This document shows, in pieces, positions 31,980-38,794 of a stretch of DNA of 43,931 nucleotides (within the stretch, counting starts at the first letter, position 1; each line of letters opens with the position of its first letter). This DNA comes from JAVVUJ01 sp964582545 (GTDB taxonomy: Bacteria > Bacillota > Clostridia > Peptostreptococcales > Anaerovoracaceae). The notes beneath the pieces were generated by a model. That model made no database searches, was not told where the DNA came from, and saw only the letters and a list, made by a program, of their open reading frames with translations. The position numbers and the translations under genes are program-made. Location: positions 1-43,931 of the forward strand of contig CAZOSB010000019.1 in the NCBI GenBank assembly GCA_964582545.1, read 5' to 3'.

Positions 31980-32841
31980 AATCATCCTCCCGTGGGTCTC
32001 GATTGCCGGGTTCGAGCTTAAAATACTCAATTACACCTTTAATCTTCTTAGTTGCCCTGCAATACTCACAATATCCACACCGCTTAGGCTTGATTTCACC
32101 GTGTTTTAGCCTCTGTATATGGATTATGTTTTCCGAGATTTTTTCAAGCTCCATATCGGACCTTTGACGGTTGTTGAGGGATATGATTTCTTTGTCCGGG
32201 GGATCCTGCTTGGATATACAAACGAGGATAAACATAGGATCATGTTTCGCACCAGTGTTTTGTTTTTCAACTTCCATATAGGCAGCTGCCCGGAATAAAT
32301 ATTTGAAGTTTTCCACGAAAGAAACCTTTGCCCACGCCTCGTTGTTCCATTGCAATTCCCAAATATTCGCAACAGTTTTCCAGTCGATGATGAGACGGGT
32401 TTCAGGTATGTACTTATCAATCCTGATACGCCACGGAACCCCAAAGAGGTTACCAGTCATGATTTTTTCGTTTTCACCGGGCATATCGATGAATTTTTTA
32501 ATAGCAGGGTCACTTTCAGCCACAGCGAGCATTTCGTCAGCTTTTACAAAAGGTGCAAACTTACCAGTTATTACCGTTTCGCCCTTAACGGTTTTGGTCT
32601 TAAATATTTGATCGAAATTAGCTTGTAAAAAAGCTTGATGAGCCTCAGGGCTTTCTAAATATGTATGAAAGTAATTCCCAACAAGAAAGGCTTGGGAAGG
32701 TTCTTCTTTAAACCTTCCTTGCAGTTTCGCCATCGCCTTAGCCTCGCAATCCATGAAGCTTTCATATTGGGAGCAGGACATATATGACATGTCCGCTTCT
32801 TTTGTATAATAATTGTCCGTAGTTAGGATTAGATTAGACAT
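31951..32841 (-). CDS. PD-(D/E)XK exonuclease-like protein with C-terminal Cys cluster
   Basis: Start at 32841 (MSNLILT) with AGGTGAA upstream, overlapping the annealase-like gene by 8 bases. 296 residues. It contains SCSQYESFMDCEAKAMAKLQ, then FLVGNYFHTYLE, then WRIRIDKY and RLIIDWKTV, which supply the D...DxK core of Cas4/RecB-type nucleases. C-terminal CGYCEYC suggests an iron-sulfur or zinc site. It matches phage exodeoxyribonuclease VIII-like proteins that resect DNA ends for annealing-type recombination. Confidence 0.82.
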   Translation of the reverse strand: MSNLILTTDNYYTKEADMSYMSCSQYESFMDCEAKAMAKLQGRFKEEPSQAFLVGNYFHTYLESPEAHQAFLQANFDQIFKTKTVKGETVITGKFAPFVKADEMLAVAESDPAIKKFIDMPGENEKIMTGNLFGVPWRIRIDKYIPETRLIIDWKTVANIWELQWNNEAWAKVSFVENFKYLFRAAAYMEVEKQNTGAKHDPMFILVCISKQDPPDKEIISLNNRQRSDMELEKISENIIHIQRLKHGEIKPKRCGYCEYCRATKKIKGVIEYFKLEPGNRDPREDDYAIPEQIPG

Positions 32842-33832
32842 TCTGTTCACCTGCCAACACGGCTTCTTCAGCCTGTCTTTCTGCTTCTGCCATAAGGCGC
32901 TCTTCCTCTAGGATTGCGGCTTTTTCTTCTTCTGAAGGTTCGCCTGAGGTAGAAGAGGGTTCTACTGATTCTAAAGTCTCTCCGATAGCCTGATTCAAAG
33001 CGGAAATTTGTTCTTTTTCTTCATCACTAATAATTGGGGTATCAGATACCTCTGCCCCTCCAAAAGCCACCACAGCCTTGACAAAACCGTCTTTAATGGC
33101 ACTGTAGAGGTGTTTTAACCTTGCGACATCTTTAGCGCTAAATTTATCAAAATCTTTGCCAATCTTTTCTTCTAAACGATCCTTGGTGATATAGTCATCA
33201 AGCTTCAAGAAAGCTTCTAACATTTTTTCCCTAGCCTTGCCAATGTCGCCCTTTGCGATATTTTCTTCTAAGACTTCCTTGCACCTTTCAACAGCTGCAT
33301 CAACGAGATATGTGGGGATCACTGCAAAAATACAAGCTCTTTTTCTCCTAGCGCCATTATTGGCAACCATTTCGTAAATGTCCCGAGGATCCGTGATGGC
33401 ATATCCACCTTTTTTAGTGCTGCGCCAATGCTTAATGGTAAAAATCTTTTCGTCTGAATAGTTAGTTTCCATGTCCCAAGCAAATGCCTTTACAACGCTT
33501 TCTCCGGGCGCGCCACCTATGCTAGGGCGATTATCAAGTTCTGTTACGCCAGTAAGAAGATTTCCCCAATTGTTGGCAATCACCTCTGCTAAACGAATGG
33601 ATGGACCGGTTACCTCAGAATCTCCACGTGGGTAACTATATACGGCCTGCTCAGCAAGTTTTGGATTCTCGCATTCAAACAAGATGCGCTGCAGGGATCC
33701 TTGGGAATCTCTCGGAAATTGCTTTGCAAGTACGATTTTCCCCCTTATTTCAGAAAGTTGCCTCGCCTCAATCTCGGTCATTCCAACAGATTTATTTTCT
33801 GGCAAATTATTACTCATGGTGATATCGTTCAT
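32834..33832 (-). CDS. Putative phage recombination (annealing) protein
   Basis: Start at 33832 (MNDITMSNN), six bases past GGAGG. The 332 residues contain RGDSEVTGPSIRLAEVIANN, VVKAFAWDMETN, and NGARRKRACIFAVIP. This is a pattern I have seen in a conserved phage family next to PD-(D/E)XK nucleases, where RecT-like single-strand annealing proteins normally lie. The C-terminal third is acidic and helical (SEEEKAAILEEERLMAEAER). Family name not certain; the annealase role is from gene order. Confidence 0.65.
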   Translation of the reverse strand: MNDITMSNNLPENKSVGMTEIEARQLSEIRGKIVLAKQFPRDSQGSLQRILFECENPKLAEQAVYSYPRGDSEVTGPSIRLAEVIANNWGNLLTGVTELDNRPSIGGAPGESVVKAFAWDMETNYSDEKIFTIKHWRSTKKGGYAITDPRDIYEMVANNGARRKRACIFAVIPTYLVDAAVERCKEVLEENIAKGDIGKAREKMLEAFLKLDDYITKDRLEEKIGKDFDKFSAKDVARLKHLYSAIKDGFVKAVVAFGGAEVSDTPIISDEEKEQISALNQAIGETLESVEPSSTSGEPSEEEKAAILEEERLMAEAERQAEEAVLAGEQNV

Positions 33833-33926
33833 TTTGTTCCTCCTCATATTTACACTTATCAAGAGTGCAACACCCGCACTCATCGTCTACACTGCTGCAA
33901 AAGCGGCATTTCCATTTACAGTACAT
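33810..33926 (-). CDS. Tiny cysteine-rich protein, 38 aa
   Basis: ATG at 33926 overlaps the stop of the pentapeptide gene (TAATG), and the ORF ends inside the next gene start. The 38 residues contain seven cysteines (CKWKCRFC, ECGCC, KC), a likely zinc knuckle. It carries the GAGGAGG site of the next gene within its own sequence, so its translation would couple them. Confidence 0.5.
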   Translation of the reverse strand: MYCKWKCRFCSSVDDECGCCTLDKCKYEEEQNERYHHE

Positions 33927-34635
33927 TACTCCACCGGATCCAACTTACCGCATTCTCCAACTCGGTGAAACTGATTCGCAAAGTCAAGAATTGAATTCCG
34001 CATTTTTATGTATTCTTCATCATCGCATTGCATAGAACAAAGGTGGAAGGCAAGCTGGCAAGCAATTCTTTTGTCGACTTTCCATCTAAGGCCACCACAT
34101 CGAAGTGGTAAACAGCTAAAATCAAGGTCGGCTCCCCTGAGGTCGGCTCCCCTGAGGTTGGCTCCCCTGAGGTCGGCTTCGCTGAGGTCGGCTCCCCTGN
34201 NNNNNNNNNNNNNNNNNNNNNNNNNNNNNNNNNNNNNNNNNNNNNNNNNNNNNNNNNNNNNNNNNNNNNNNNNNNNNNNNNNNNNNNNNNNNNNNNNNNG
34301 GCTCCCCTGAGGTTGGCTCCCCTGAGGTCGGCTTCGCTGAGGTCGGCTCCCCTGAGGTTGTAGTCAAGAATGAATTTCTTACAACCTTTGCCGAACAAAT
34401 CTAAAATTTCCTCCCGATTAAAAGGTTTTTGATGACCGATTACTTCAAAATATTTCGCTTCCACCCAAGATGCATACCCAATGCTATTGTTTGAATTATG
34501 CTCCAAAATTTTGACCTTAATTTGCTTGCCATCTACACCCGTAACAAGACCCTTTGTCATATTGTCATTTGTAATCCCATGTCGTGTCGGATCATTACCT
34601 TTTACAAAATCCCCAATTTTAATTTGATTTTCCAC
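33926..34635 (-). CDS. Pentapeptide-repeat protein interrupted by an assembly gap
   Basis: Begins MENQIKIGDFVKGNDPTRHG with a small beta domain, then a helical segment, then pentapeptide repeats (ADLSEADLRGANLRGA). A 100-N gap follows. With the N's taken literally the frame downstream is wrong and an artificial stop appears at 34006. In the frame that keeps the repeats, the protein continues RGADLSEADLRGANLRGADL, then FSCLPLRCGGLRWKVD, and a domain ending FHRVGECGKLDPVE with a stop at 33926. This C-terminus is typical of phage and clostridial pentapeptide proteins. A right-handed beta-helix that mimics DNA (as in Qnr/MfpA) is possible but not shown. Confidence 0.75.
34200..34299. other. Assembly gap of 100 N
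   Basis: Exactly 100 undetermined bases inside a run of 15-bp pentapeptide-coding repeats. The flanks end and resume within the same repeat unit, so true missing length should be 5 plus a multiple of 15. Confidence 0.95.
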
Positions 34636-34683
34636 TGTATCCTCCTTGTTCTAAGCGCCTTTGCAAAGCAAAAGCCTCTGTAA

Positions 34684-34917
34684 TCAACTTATCTCCAAGA
34701 TGGGAATGCCCCATCCTATATTGCCTATCCGCAAACTGCTTTTTGCCTCTATCTGCCGTAAAAGCTTATCGCTTTGGTCGAAAATGGCGGGATCTCTGCC
34801 AATGCCGTATCTGCACCAAATGTTACTCACATCATCGTCTCGACGAATATATTTACAGATGAGACATTGCTCCATAGGTACGGATTTCTTCAGTCTTGGG
34901 CAATGCACCGATGCCAT
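34684..34917 (-). CDS. Small zinc-binding-type phage protein, 77 aa
   Basis: Start at 34917 (MASVHCPRL), in a TAATG overlap with the previous gene and seven bases past GGAG. Cysteines are arranged C-x15-CLIC-x13-C (HCPRLKKS, EQCLICKYI, IWCRYG), a plausible zinc site. The end is hydrophobic. I do not recognise the family. Confidence 0.65.
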   Translation of the reverse strand: MASVHCPRLKKSVPMEQCLICKYIRRDDDVSNIWCRYGIGRDPAIFDQSDKLLRQIEAKSSLRIGNIGWGIPILEIS

Positions 34918-35204
34918 TATCTGCTCTCCAAACACATAAATTCTACTTCTCCAAGCTTAATGCCTCGCCTTATGTATTCGTCTGACCGATTGGAACTCTC
35001 ATAAATATCAATATTTCCACCAAATAACTCGTCGAATTTTTTTGTTGTAATTTGTATCCTGTTGGGTGAAATTCCAACTAGACCATTATGACAATAATTT
35101 GAACTAACGATTTTTTCTACGGTTAGAAGAGCTGCCATGCTTACACCGGCGTTAATTGGCTCGTCTGGAAGCACACATTCACAGATTATTGCTTCTATTT
35201 TCAT
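34917..35204 (-). CDS. Hypothetical phage early protein, 95 aa
   Basis: Start at 35204 (MKIEAIICE), seven bases past GGAGG. A small acidic protein with alternating hydrophobic strands (EAIICECVLPDEPINAGVSM), a helix, then KRIQ-like strands and a charged end (SDEYIRRGIKLGEVEF). A short hairpin AGCGTT/AACGCT (35226-35240) sits in its leader. Function unknown. Confidence 0.65.
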   Translation of the reverse strand: MKIEAIICECVLPDEPINAGVSMAALLTVEKIVSSNYCHNGLVGISPNRIQITTKKFDELFGGNIDIYESSNRSDEYIRRGIKLGEVEFMCLESR

Positions 35205-35266
35205 TTCATATCCTCCTTGACTTGCAGCGTTCAAAACGCTATACTTTAACTAATCTTTTTACTAAG

Positions 35267-35301
35267 CGCCCCGGAATTGCCGTTCCGTATGGGGCGTTTT
35301 T
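35267..35301 (+). terminator. Plus-strand terminator-like hairpin
   Basis: CGCCCC (35267-35272) pairs with GGGGCG (35291-35296), with an inner GGAA/TTCC, followed by five T's on the plus strand. No plus-strand gene precedes it, so it may stop antisense transcription or shape the leftward transcript. Confidence 0.5.
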
Positions 35302-35591
35302 CATTGCTTTTTAAAGAATTCCCTCACGGATTCCATGAATTTTTCAGAAGATACTGGAATGACATCTACATGGACAGTAGGGGGCTTGTAGTTAGAATTA
35401 GACTTTGCGATTGCAAATGCTCCTGCGACATCATTCAAGATGCTGTTAATCATGGTATCCACCTCGTCCGAGGAGAAGTTGTGCTGCAGGGCAAACTGCT
35501 TGGCCGCGTCTTGGGCAATAAGTAAATCCGTTACCGGGTGTTTCAAAATTTCTTCAATAGATCTTTCTACTATGTGTTTAGGGAATTTCAT
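35301..35591 (-). CDS. Hypothetical phage early protein, 96 aa
   Basis: Start at 35591 (MKFPKHIVERS) has AGGAGGA upstream; the longer upstream frame is read-through of the neighbouring gene's 3' end. The protein is helical: SIEEILKHPVTDLLIAQDAA, NFSSDEVDTMINSILNDVAG, and a C-terminal VREFFKKQ. No motif recognised. It lies in the string of small early genes after the antirepressor. Confidence 0.65.
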   Translation of the reverse strand: MKFPKHIVERSIEEILKHPVTDLLIAQDAAKQFALQHNFSSDEVDTMINSILNDVAGAFAIAKSNSNYKPPTVHVDVIPVSSEKFMESVREFFKKQ

Positions 35592-35601
35592 ATGTCCTCC
35601 T

Positions 35602-35994
35602 TTACCTAAGCGCCTTGTCACAGACTGCTTTAAAATTGCATATTGTTTCATATAAATTGCTGTAAACCTTTGCATCCTCATATGAAACATGGTCTGTTGC
35701 CATAGTCACCAATAACTCATCCTTCAGCTTTTTAAAAGCTAATTCCAGAGGATCGGGCATAACCCTCACTGCAGGCTTCTTCACCACCGGGAACTCTTTG
35801 TCAAAATCCTCATTGACTATGGCTGCCTTTCTAACTGGTGAGGGTTGGCAGTCCTTGATGGTGATTTTCAGCTGACTTCGCTTATTGTACACATGGCTTA
35901 TATCGCATTTCAAAATGCTTGCGATTTCTTTGTTTGACTTTCCTTCGTTGCAGAGCTCCTTGAGCTTAGCTACCTGTTGTTCACTCCATTTCAT
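35602..35994 (-). CDS. HTH DNA-binding phage protein, 130 aa
   Basis: The first 40 residues (MKWSEQQVAKLKELCNEGKS, then NKEIASILKCDISHVYNKRS) form a GcrA/Myb-like or resolvase-like helix-turn-helix. The rest is helical with a conserved-looking SYEDAKVYSNLYETICNFKA end. It could regulate early genes. AGGAGG precedes the start. Confidence 0.7.
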   Translation of the reverse strand: MKWSEQQVAKLKELCNEGKSNKEIASILKCDISHVYNKRSQLKITIKDCQPSPVRKAAIVNEDFDKEFPVVKKPAVRVMPDPLELAFKKLKDELLVTMATDHVSYEDAKVYSNLYETICNFKAVCDKALR

Positions 35995-36007
35995 TTTGAT
36001 TTTCCTC

Positions 36008-36166
36008 CTATTCCACCTTAAATGTAACGGTTAAATCCGGATACTGCGCAGTTAATCTTCGTTTTGCCTCTGTTACATCCACGCCTATTGCCAATGCCCA
36101 TTGGACTACATCAAGGTGCTTTTTATCATCAAGGTAACACCATACTGTTAAAGCTTTCTTTTTCAC
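36008..36166 (-). CDS. Hypothetical small phage protein, 52 aa
   Basis: GTG at 36166, five bases past GGAGG, gives KKKALTVWCYLDDKKHLDVV and then WALAIGVDVTEAKRRLTAQY. The longer upstream frame overlaps other small genes and lacks a site. Short helical protein of unknown function; it is coupled to the small hydrophobic gene upstream, whose stop overlaps the ribosome site. Confidence 0.6.
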   Translation of the reverse strand: MKKKALTVWCYLDDKKHLDVVQWALAIGVDVTEAKRRLTAQYPDLTVTFKVE

Positions 36167-36177
36167 ACTTTCCTCCT

Positions 36178-36270
36178 TTACCACTGCCAACCGGATAAAA
36201 CCCACAGGGCAGCTATACAAAATAATTTAAACAGTACTAGACGTTCGTCGTTAGTGAAGATTTTGATCAT
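36178..36270 (-). CDS. Tiny membrane peptide, 30 aa
   Basis: ATG at 36270 overlaps the end of the 36251-36406 gene, with AGGTGAG nearby. The 30 residues have a charged start (MIKIFTNDER) and one hydrophobic helix (LVLFKLFCIAALWVLSGW). It sits in a chain of overlapping genes, which supports it being translated, but homology is unknown. Confidence 0.5.
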   Translation of the reverse strand: MIKIFTNDERLVLFKLFCIAALWVLSGWQW

Positions 36271-36406
36271 TCGTCTCACCTGTTACCTCCTTTCCAGAGA
36301 CCTGTACAAGCCCCCATTTTTCGGCTATCTTGCCAACTGGGATTTCTGCATAGGTGTAGTCCGCGGTCCCATCTGGTTTGTATGTGGCTTGAATTGGTAT
36401 TTTCAT
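36251..36406 (-). CDS. Hypothetical small phage protein, 51 aa
   Basis: ATG at 36406 follows AAGGAGGA with good spacing. The product starts MKIPIQATYKPDGTADYTYA and continues EIPVGKIAEKWGLVQVSGKE, a small beta-rich acidic protein. It overlaps the tiny membrane peptide gene by 20 bases. Function unknown. Confidence 0.6.
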   Translation of the reverse strand: MKIPIQATYKPDGTADYTYAEIPVGKIAEKWGLVQVSGKEVTGETNDQNLH

Positions 36407-36481
36407 AATTCCTCCTTGTTAAATGCTTGTCCTAATTGCAAGCGACGTTTTTTTATCTTGATAACTAGTTAAAACTTGTCG

Positions 36482-37186
36482 TTAGCATACATTTGACAAA
36501 AATTTATTAATAAAATATTGCTGACCTTTGCCAGTCACCTTAGTGGTTTTGGTAATTCTCACGCTGCCATCAGGATTGTTGATTGTGCGCTCCATTACCT
36601 CGAATAGCTTTAACTCCATCGCCTTTTGAGTAGGCATATTCTTGCTGCTTCCACATTTGATTAGATATCCATTATCCCTTAGCCAGTCAAACAAACGCTT
36701 TTGCCCAATGGAAACACTGTTTTGTCTGATAAGCTTTGCTAAATCTCCAACCAGTATGCTGGTATGTGCGGTTTCAACCGCATCGGCAAATATTACTTTT
36801 GGTCTGTCTTGTTCGATCTTTTGACTTAAGGTTCTAATCTGTCTGTCGGCAATCTGTAACGCTCTTGCCATAACTTTTTCGGGGCTGTTCCAATCCTTTT
36901 CAAGTTGAATAAAATACTGACGGGCAATTTTACCCTTCTCGTTTCGCTGAAGCATTGCGATTTCTTTTGCCATTTCAATTGTTAGTTGATGGTCTTGAGC
37001 CTCTTGATTGTTTTGGGGGTGTACAAAAATGTACGGGGTAAAATCAATGCCGTCTGCGAATCCATATTCGCACATTCTTGGAAACCACAATCTGTATGGT
37101 GTTTCAACTTCCAAAAACTCATGCAACTCTCTTCCCGACACTGTGGGTCTGTCGTTTTCGTACTTAATTTTAATTAACTCATTCAT
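36482..37186 (-). CDS. Phage antirepressor (AntA-type N-domain, KilAC-type C-domain)
   Basis: A 234-residue protein. The N-terminal AntA-like domain has VSGRELHEFLEVETPYRLWF and FADGIDFTPYIF. It is followed by a helical linker (QLTIEMAKEIAMLQRNEKGK) and the C-terminal KilAC domain (GDLAKLIRQNSVSIGQKRLF with DWLRDNGYLI). Antirepressors of this kind inactivate the CI-type repressor to favour lytic growth. It is the second gene of the leftward early operon, 2 bases after the Cro-like gene. Confidence 0.9.
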   Translation of the reverse strand: MNELIKIKYENDRPTVSGRELHEFLEVETPYRLWFPRMCEYGFADGIDFTPYIFVHPQNNQEAQDHQLTIEMAKEIAMLQRNEKGKIARQYFIQLEKDWNSPEKVMARALQIADRQIRTLSQKIEQDRPKVIFADAVETAHTSILVGDLAKLIRQNSVSIGQKRLFDWLRDNGYLIKCGSSKNMPTQKAMELKLFEVMERTINNPDGSVRITKTTKVTGKGQQYFINKFLSNVC

Positions 37187-37188
37187 AT

Positions 37189-37407
37189 TTACTGCTCCTT
37201 TTCATCCATAAAGCCCATGGGGTCCACCTCTAAGAATTTGCACAGCTCACAAAGTTCATTACTTCGTAATTCTCTTTTGCGATTTTTGCCAAACAGGCTG
37301 TCGTGCAAAGCACCGTAAGGAATACCAGCCCCTCTTGAAATTGCCGAAAGATTAATACCTTTGCTTTTGATATAATTTGCAATGTTTTGTTCAATTTTTG
37401 GTTTCAC
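37189..37407 (-). CDS. Cro-like repressor
   Basis: GTG at 37407, seven bases past GGAGGTG. The 72-residue protein is a single HTH_3-type domain (NIANYIKSKGINLSAISRGA, then GIPYGALHDSLFGKN). It is first in the leftward early operon, divergent from the CI-like repressor, with operators between them, so it likely shuts off repressor synthesis. Confidence 0.82.
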   Translation of the reverse strand: MKPKIEQNIANYIKSKGINLSAISRGAGIPYGALHDSLFGKNRKRELRSNELCELCKFLEVDPMGFMDEKEQ

Positions 37408-37423
37408 TTGTTATCACCTCCGT

Positions 37424-37528
37424 TTACGCATTTTCGTAATTATGCATTAATAATATTACGCATTTTTGTAAATGTCAATATTTATTTTTTAAATTTGCGT
37501 ATTTTTTTATTTACATCTACGCAAATTT
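37424..37528. promoter_or_regulatory. Operator cluster of the lysogeny switch
   Basis: Three sites with the half-site TTACG/TGCGTA. O1 TTACGCATTTTCGTAA (37424-37439) and O2 TTACGCATTTTTGTAA (37456-37471) are near-identical. A long inverted repeat with 11-bp arms (AAATTTGCGTA at 37491-37501, TACGCAAATTT at 37518-37528) covers the rightward promoter. They are the expected binding sites for the CI- and Cro-like proteins. Confidence 0.75.
37450..37478 (-). promoter_or_regulatory. Leftward early promoter
   Basis: On the minus strand TTGACA (37473-37478), a 17-bp spacer and TATTAT (37450-37455). Operator O2 lies in the spacer. Drives the cro-antirepressor operon. Confidence 0.78.
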
Positions 37529-37538
37529 GTGTTTTAAT
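37510..37538 (+). promoter_or_regulatory. Repressor promoter
   Basis: TTTACA (37510-37515), 17-bp spacer, TTTAAT (37533-37538), just ahead of the repressor gene with AAAGGAG. The right arm of the long operator repeat lies inside the spacer, suggesting autoregulation. Confidence 0.65.
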
Positions 37539-37560
37539 GGGTTAGAAAGGAGTAAATAGA

Positions 37561-37941
37561 ATGAATATCGGGAGAAGGATCAAGAGTGTTTTAAAAGAGA
37601 AAAATCTTAACGTAAGGCAATTGTCGGCAAAAACTGGCATTCCTGCCACGACTATTTATTCAATAATTTCTAGGGAAAGAGACAGCGTGAACACGGATTT
37701 GCTAACGAAAATTGCCGACGGACTAGGCATATCTTGGGTTGAGCTTGTGGCGACACCAGTAGATGAGTTTATTAAGGAAGTGCATAAAAGGGATGACGAA
37801 ATTTCCGCATACGCAGAAGAACTCCACAAGAACCCAGAACTACGAATGTTATTTGATGCCGGGAAAGGCGCCACGAAAGAAGACTTGCAACTTGCAGCAG
37901 AAATGCTAAAGCGAATGAAGAAGGAAGCGGGGTATTTGTGA
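37561..37941 (+). CDS. CI-type phage repressor (HTH-XRE)
   Basis: A 126-residue protein with an N-terminal XRE helix-turn-helix (MNIGRRIKSVLKEKNLNVRQ, then LSAKTGIPATTIYSIISRER) and a helical C-terminal half (AEELHKNPELRMLFDAGKGA). There is no S24 self-cleavage domain. The adjacent ImmA-like peptidase therefore suggests ICEBs1-type inactivation by external proteolysis. It is followed by immA with a 4-base overlap. Confidence 0.87.
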   Translation: MNIGRRIKSVLKEKNLNVRQLSAKTGIPATTIYSIISRERDSVNTDLLTKIADGLGISWVELVATPVDEFIKEVHKRDDEISAYAEELHKNPELRMLFDAGKGATKEDLQLAAEMLKRMKKEAGYL

Positions 37942-38153
37942 TCTACATCAGGGAAATAGAACTGCCGATGAGTGTTAGAGGGTATACGGCTCCAGATCCG
38001 GACGGAAATTACAATATTTACATTAATATAGATTTATCGGAAGAAATTAAAAGTAAGGCATTACAGCATGAATTAACACACATCTTAGGCGGGCATCTTG
38101 AATCAGATTTGCCCGTTTTTGTTTTAGAAGATATTGCAACGTATAAAATTTAG
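37938..38153 (+). CDS. Minimal ImmA/IrrE-type metalloprotease, 71 aa
   Basis: GTG at 37938 overlaps the repressor stop (GTGA). The 71-residue protein is mainly the zinc-peptidase core: QHELTHILGGHLES provides the HExxH motif, preceded by a short beta part. This is about half the length of ICEBs1 ImmA. It probably cleaves the adjacent repressor under induction. The usual third metal ligand in a later helix is not obvious in so short a protein. Confidence 0.75.
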   Translation: MIYIREIELPMSVRGYTAPDPDGNYNIYINIDLSEEIKSKALQHELTHILGGHLESDLPVFVLEDIATYKI

Positions 38154-38165
38154 GAGGAAAAAGAA

Positions 38166-38672
38166 ATGAAAAAAATTTTAAAGGTTATCGGAATCATATT
38201 CATTATTTTAATCGTATTGTCCGCGATTATAGGAATGATGGGGGGAGGAGATGATAATAAAGATGACGGTCAGGACAACGATTTACCTACAACGTCCCAA
38301 CAGGATTCAGATATTTCATCCAACAGCCCCACAGATAGCTCTAATTTAAGCGAAACACCAAAACCGCAGGAAAGTGACAATGCTACTTTAGGGCAAAAAA
38401 ATGCACTCAGCAAAGCAAGGGATTACTTAAGCTATACTTCGTTTTCCTACACTGGATTAATTGAGCAACTGAAATACGAAGGATTTTCAACAGAGGATGC
38501 AACATATGGAGCAAATAAAATTAATGCTGATTGGAACGAGCAAGCCGCCAAAAAAGCCAAAGACTATTTAGACTATTCCTCATTCTCGCGTAGTGGTTTA
38601 ATAGATCAGTTGAAATACGAAGGCTTTACGCAAGAACAAGCGGAATATGGCGCTACGGCCGTGGGCTATTAA
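38166..38672 (+). CDS. Ltp-like membrane-anchored superinfection-exclusion protein
   Basis: A 168-residue protein with an N-terminal membrane anchor (VIGIIFIILIVLSAIIGMM), a long acidic Ser/Thr/Pro/Asp linker (about 28-75), and two copies of a 45-residue helical repeat (ALSKARDYLSYTSFSYTGLI and KAKDYLDYSSFSRSGLIDQL, each ending LKYEGF). This is the Ltp repeat of Streptococcus phage TP-J34, which blocks DNA injection by related phages through the tape measure protein. There is no lipobox cysteine here, so anchoring is by the transmembrane helix. Expressed with the repressor in the lysogen. Confidence 0.82.
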   Translation: MKKILKVIGIIFIILIVLSAIIGMMGGGDDNKDDGQDNDLPTTSQQDSDISSNSPTDSSNLSETPKPQESDNATLGQKNALSKARDYLSYTSFSYTGLIEQLKYEGFSTEDATYGANKINADWNEQAAKKAKDYLDYSSFSRSGLIDQLKYEGFTQEQAEYGATAVGY

Positions 38673-38794
38673 ATAAAGCAAGAACGCTTTGCAATGCAAT
38701 AAAAATGAGGAAAGGGGAAGATAGTCATTGATACGCAAACCATGTATATAGATACTGCGAAAGACTTACTCAGTAAAAACAAAAGGAGAACTCC

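Noticed and set aside
34006..34635. Pentapeptide ORF ending at 34006 with GEPTS repeats
   Set aside because: The frame after the N gap is an artefact of the 100-base filler; the GEPTS repeats are pentapeptide codons read out of frame.
38673..38794. Short frame before the serine recombinase (about 38740-38810)
   Set aside because: No ribosome site and it overlaps the recombinase start; I see no supportable gene in this 122-base gap.
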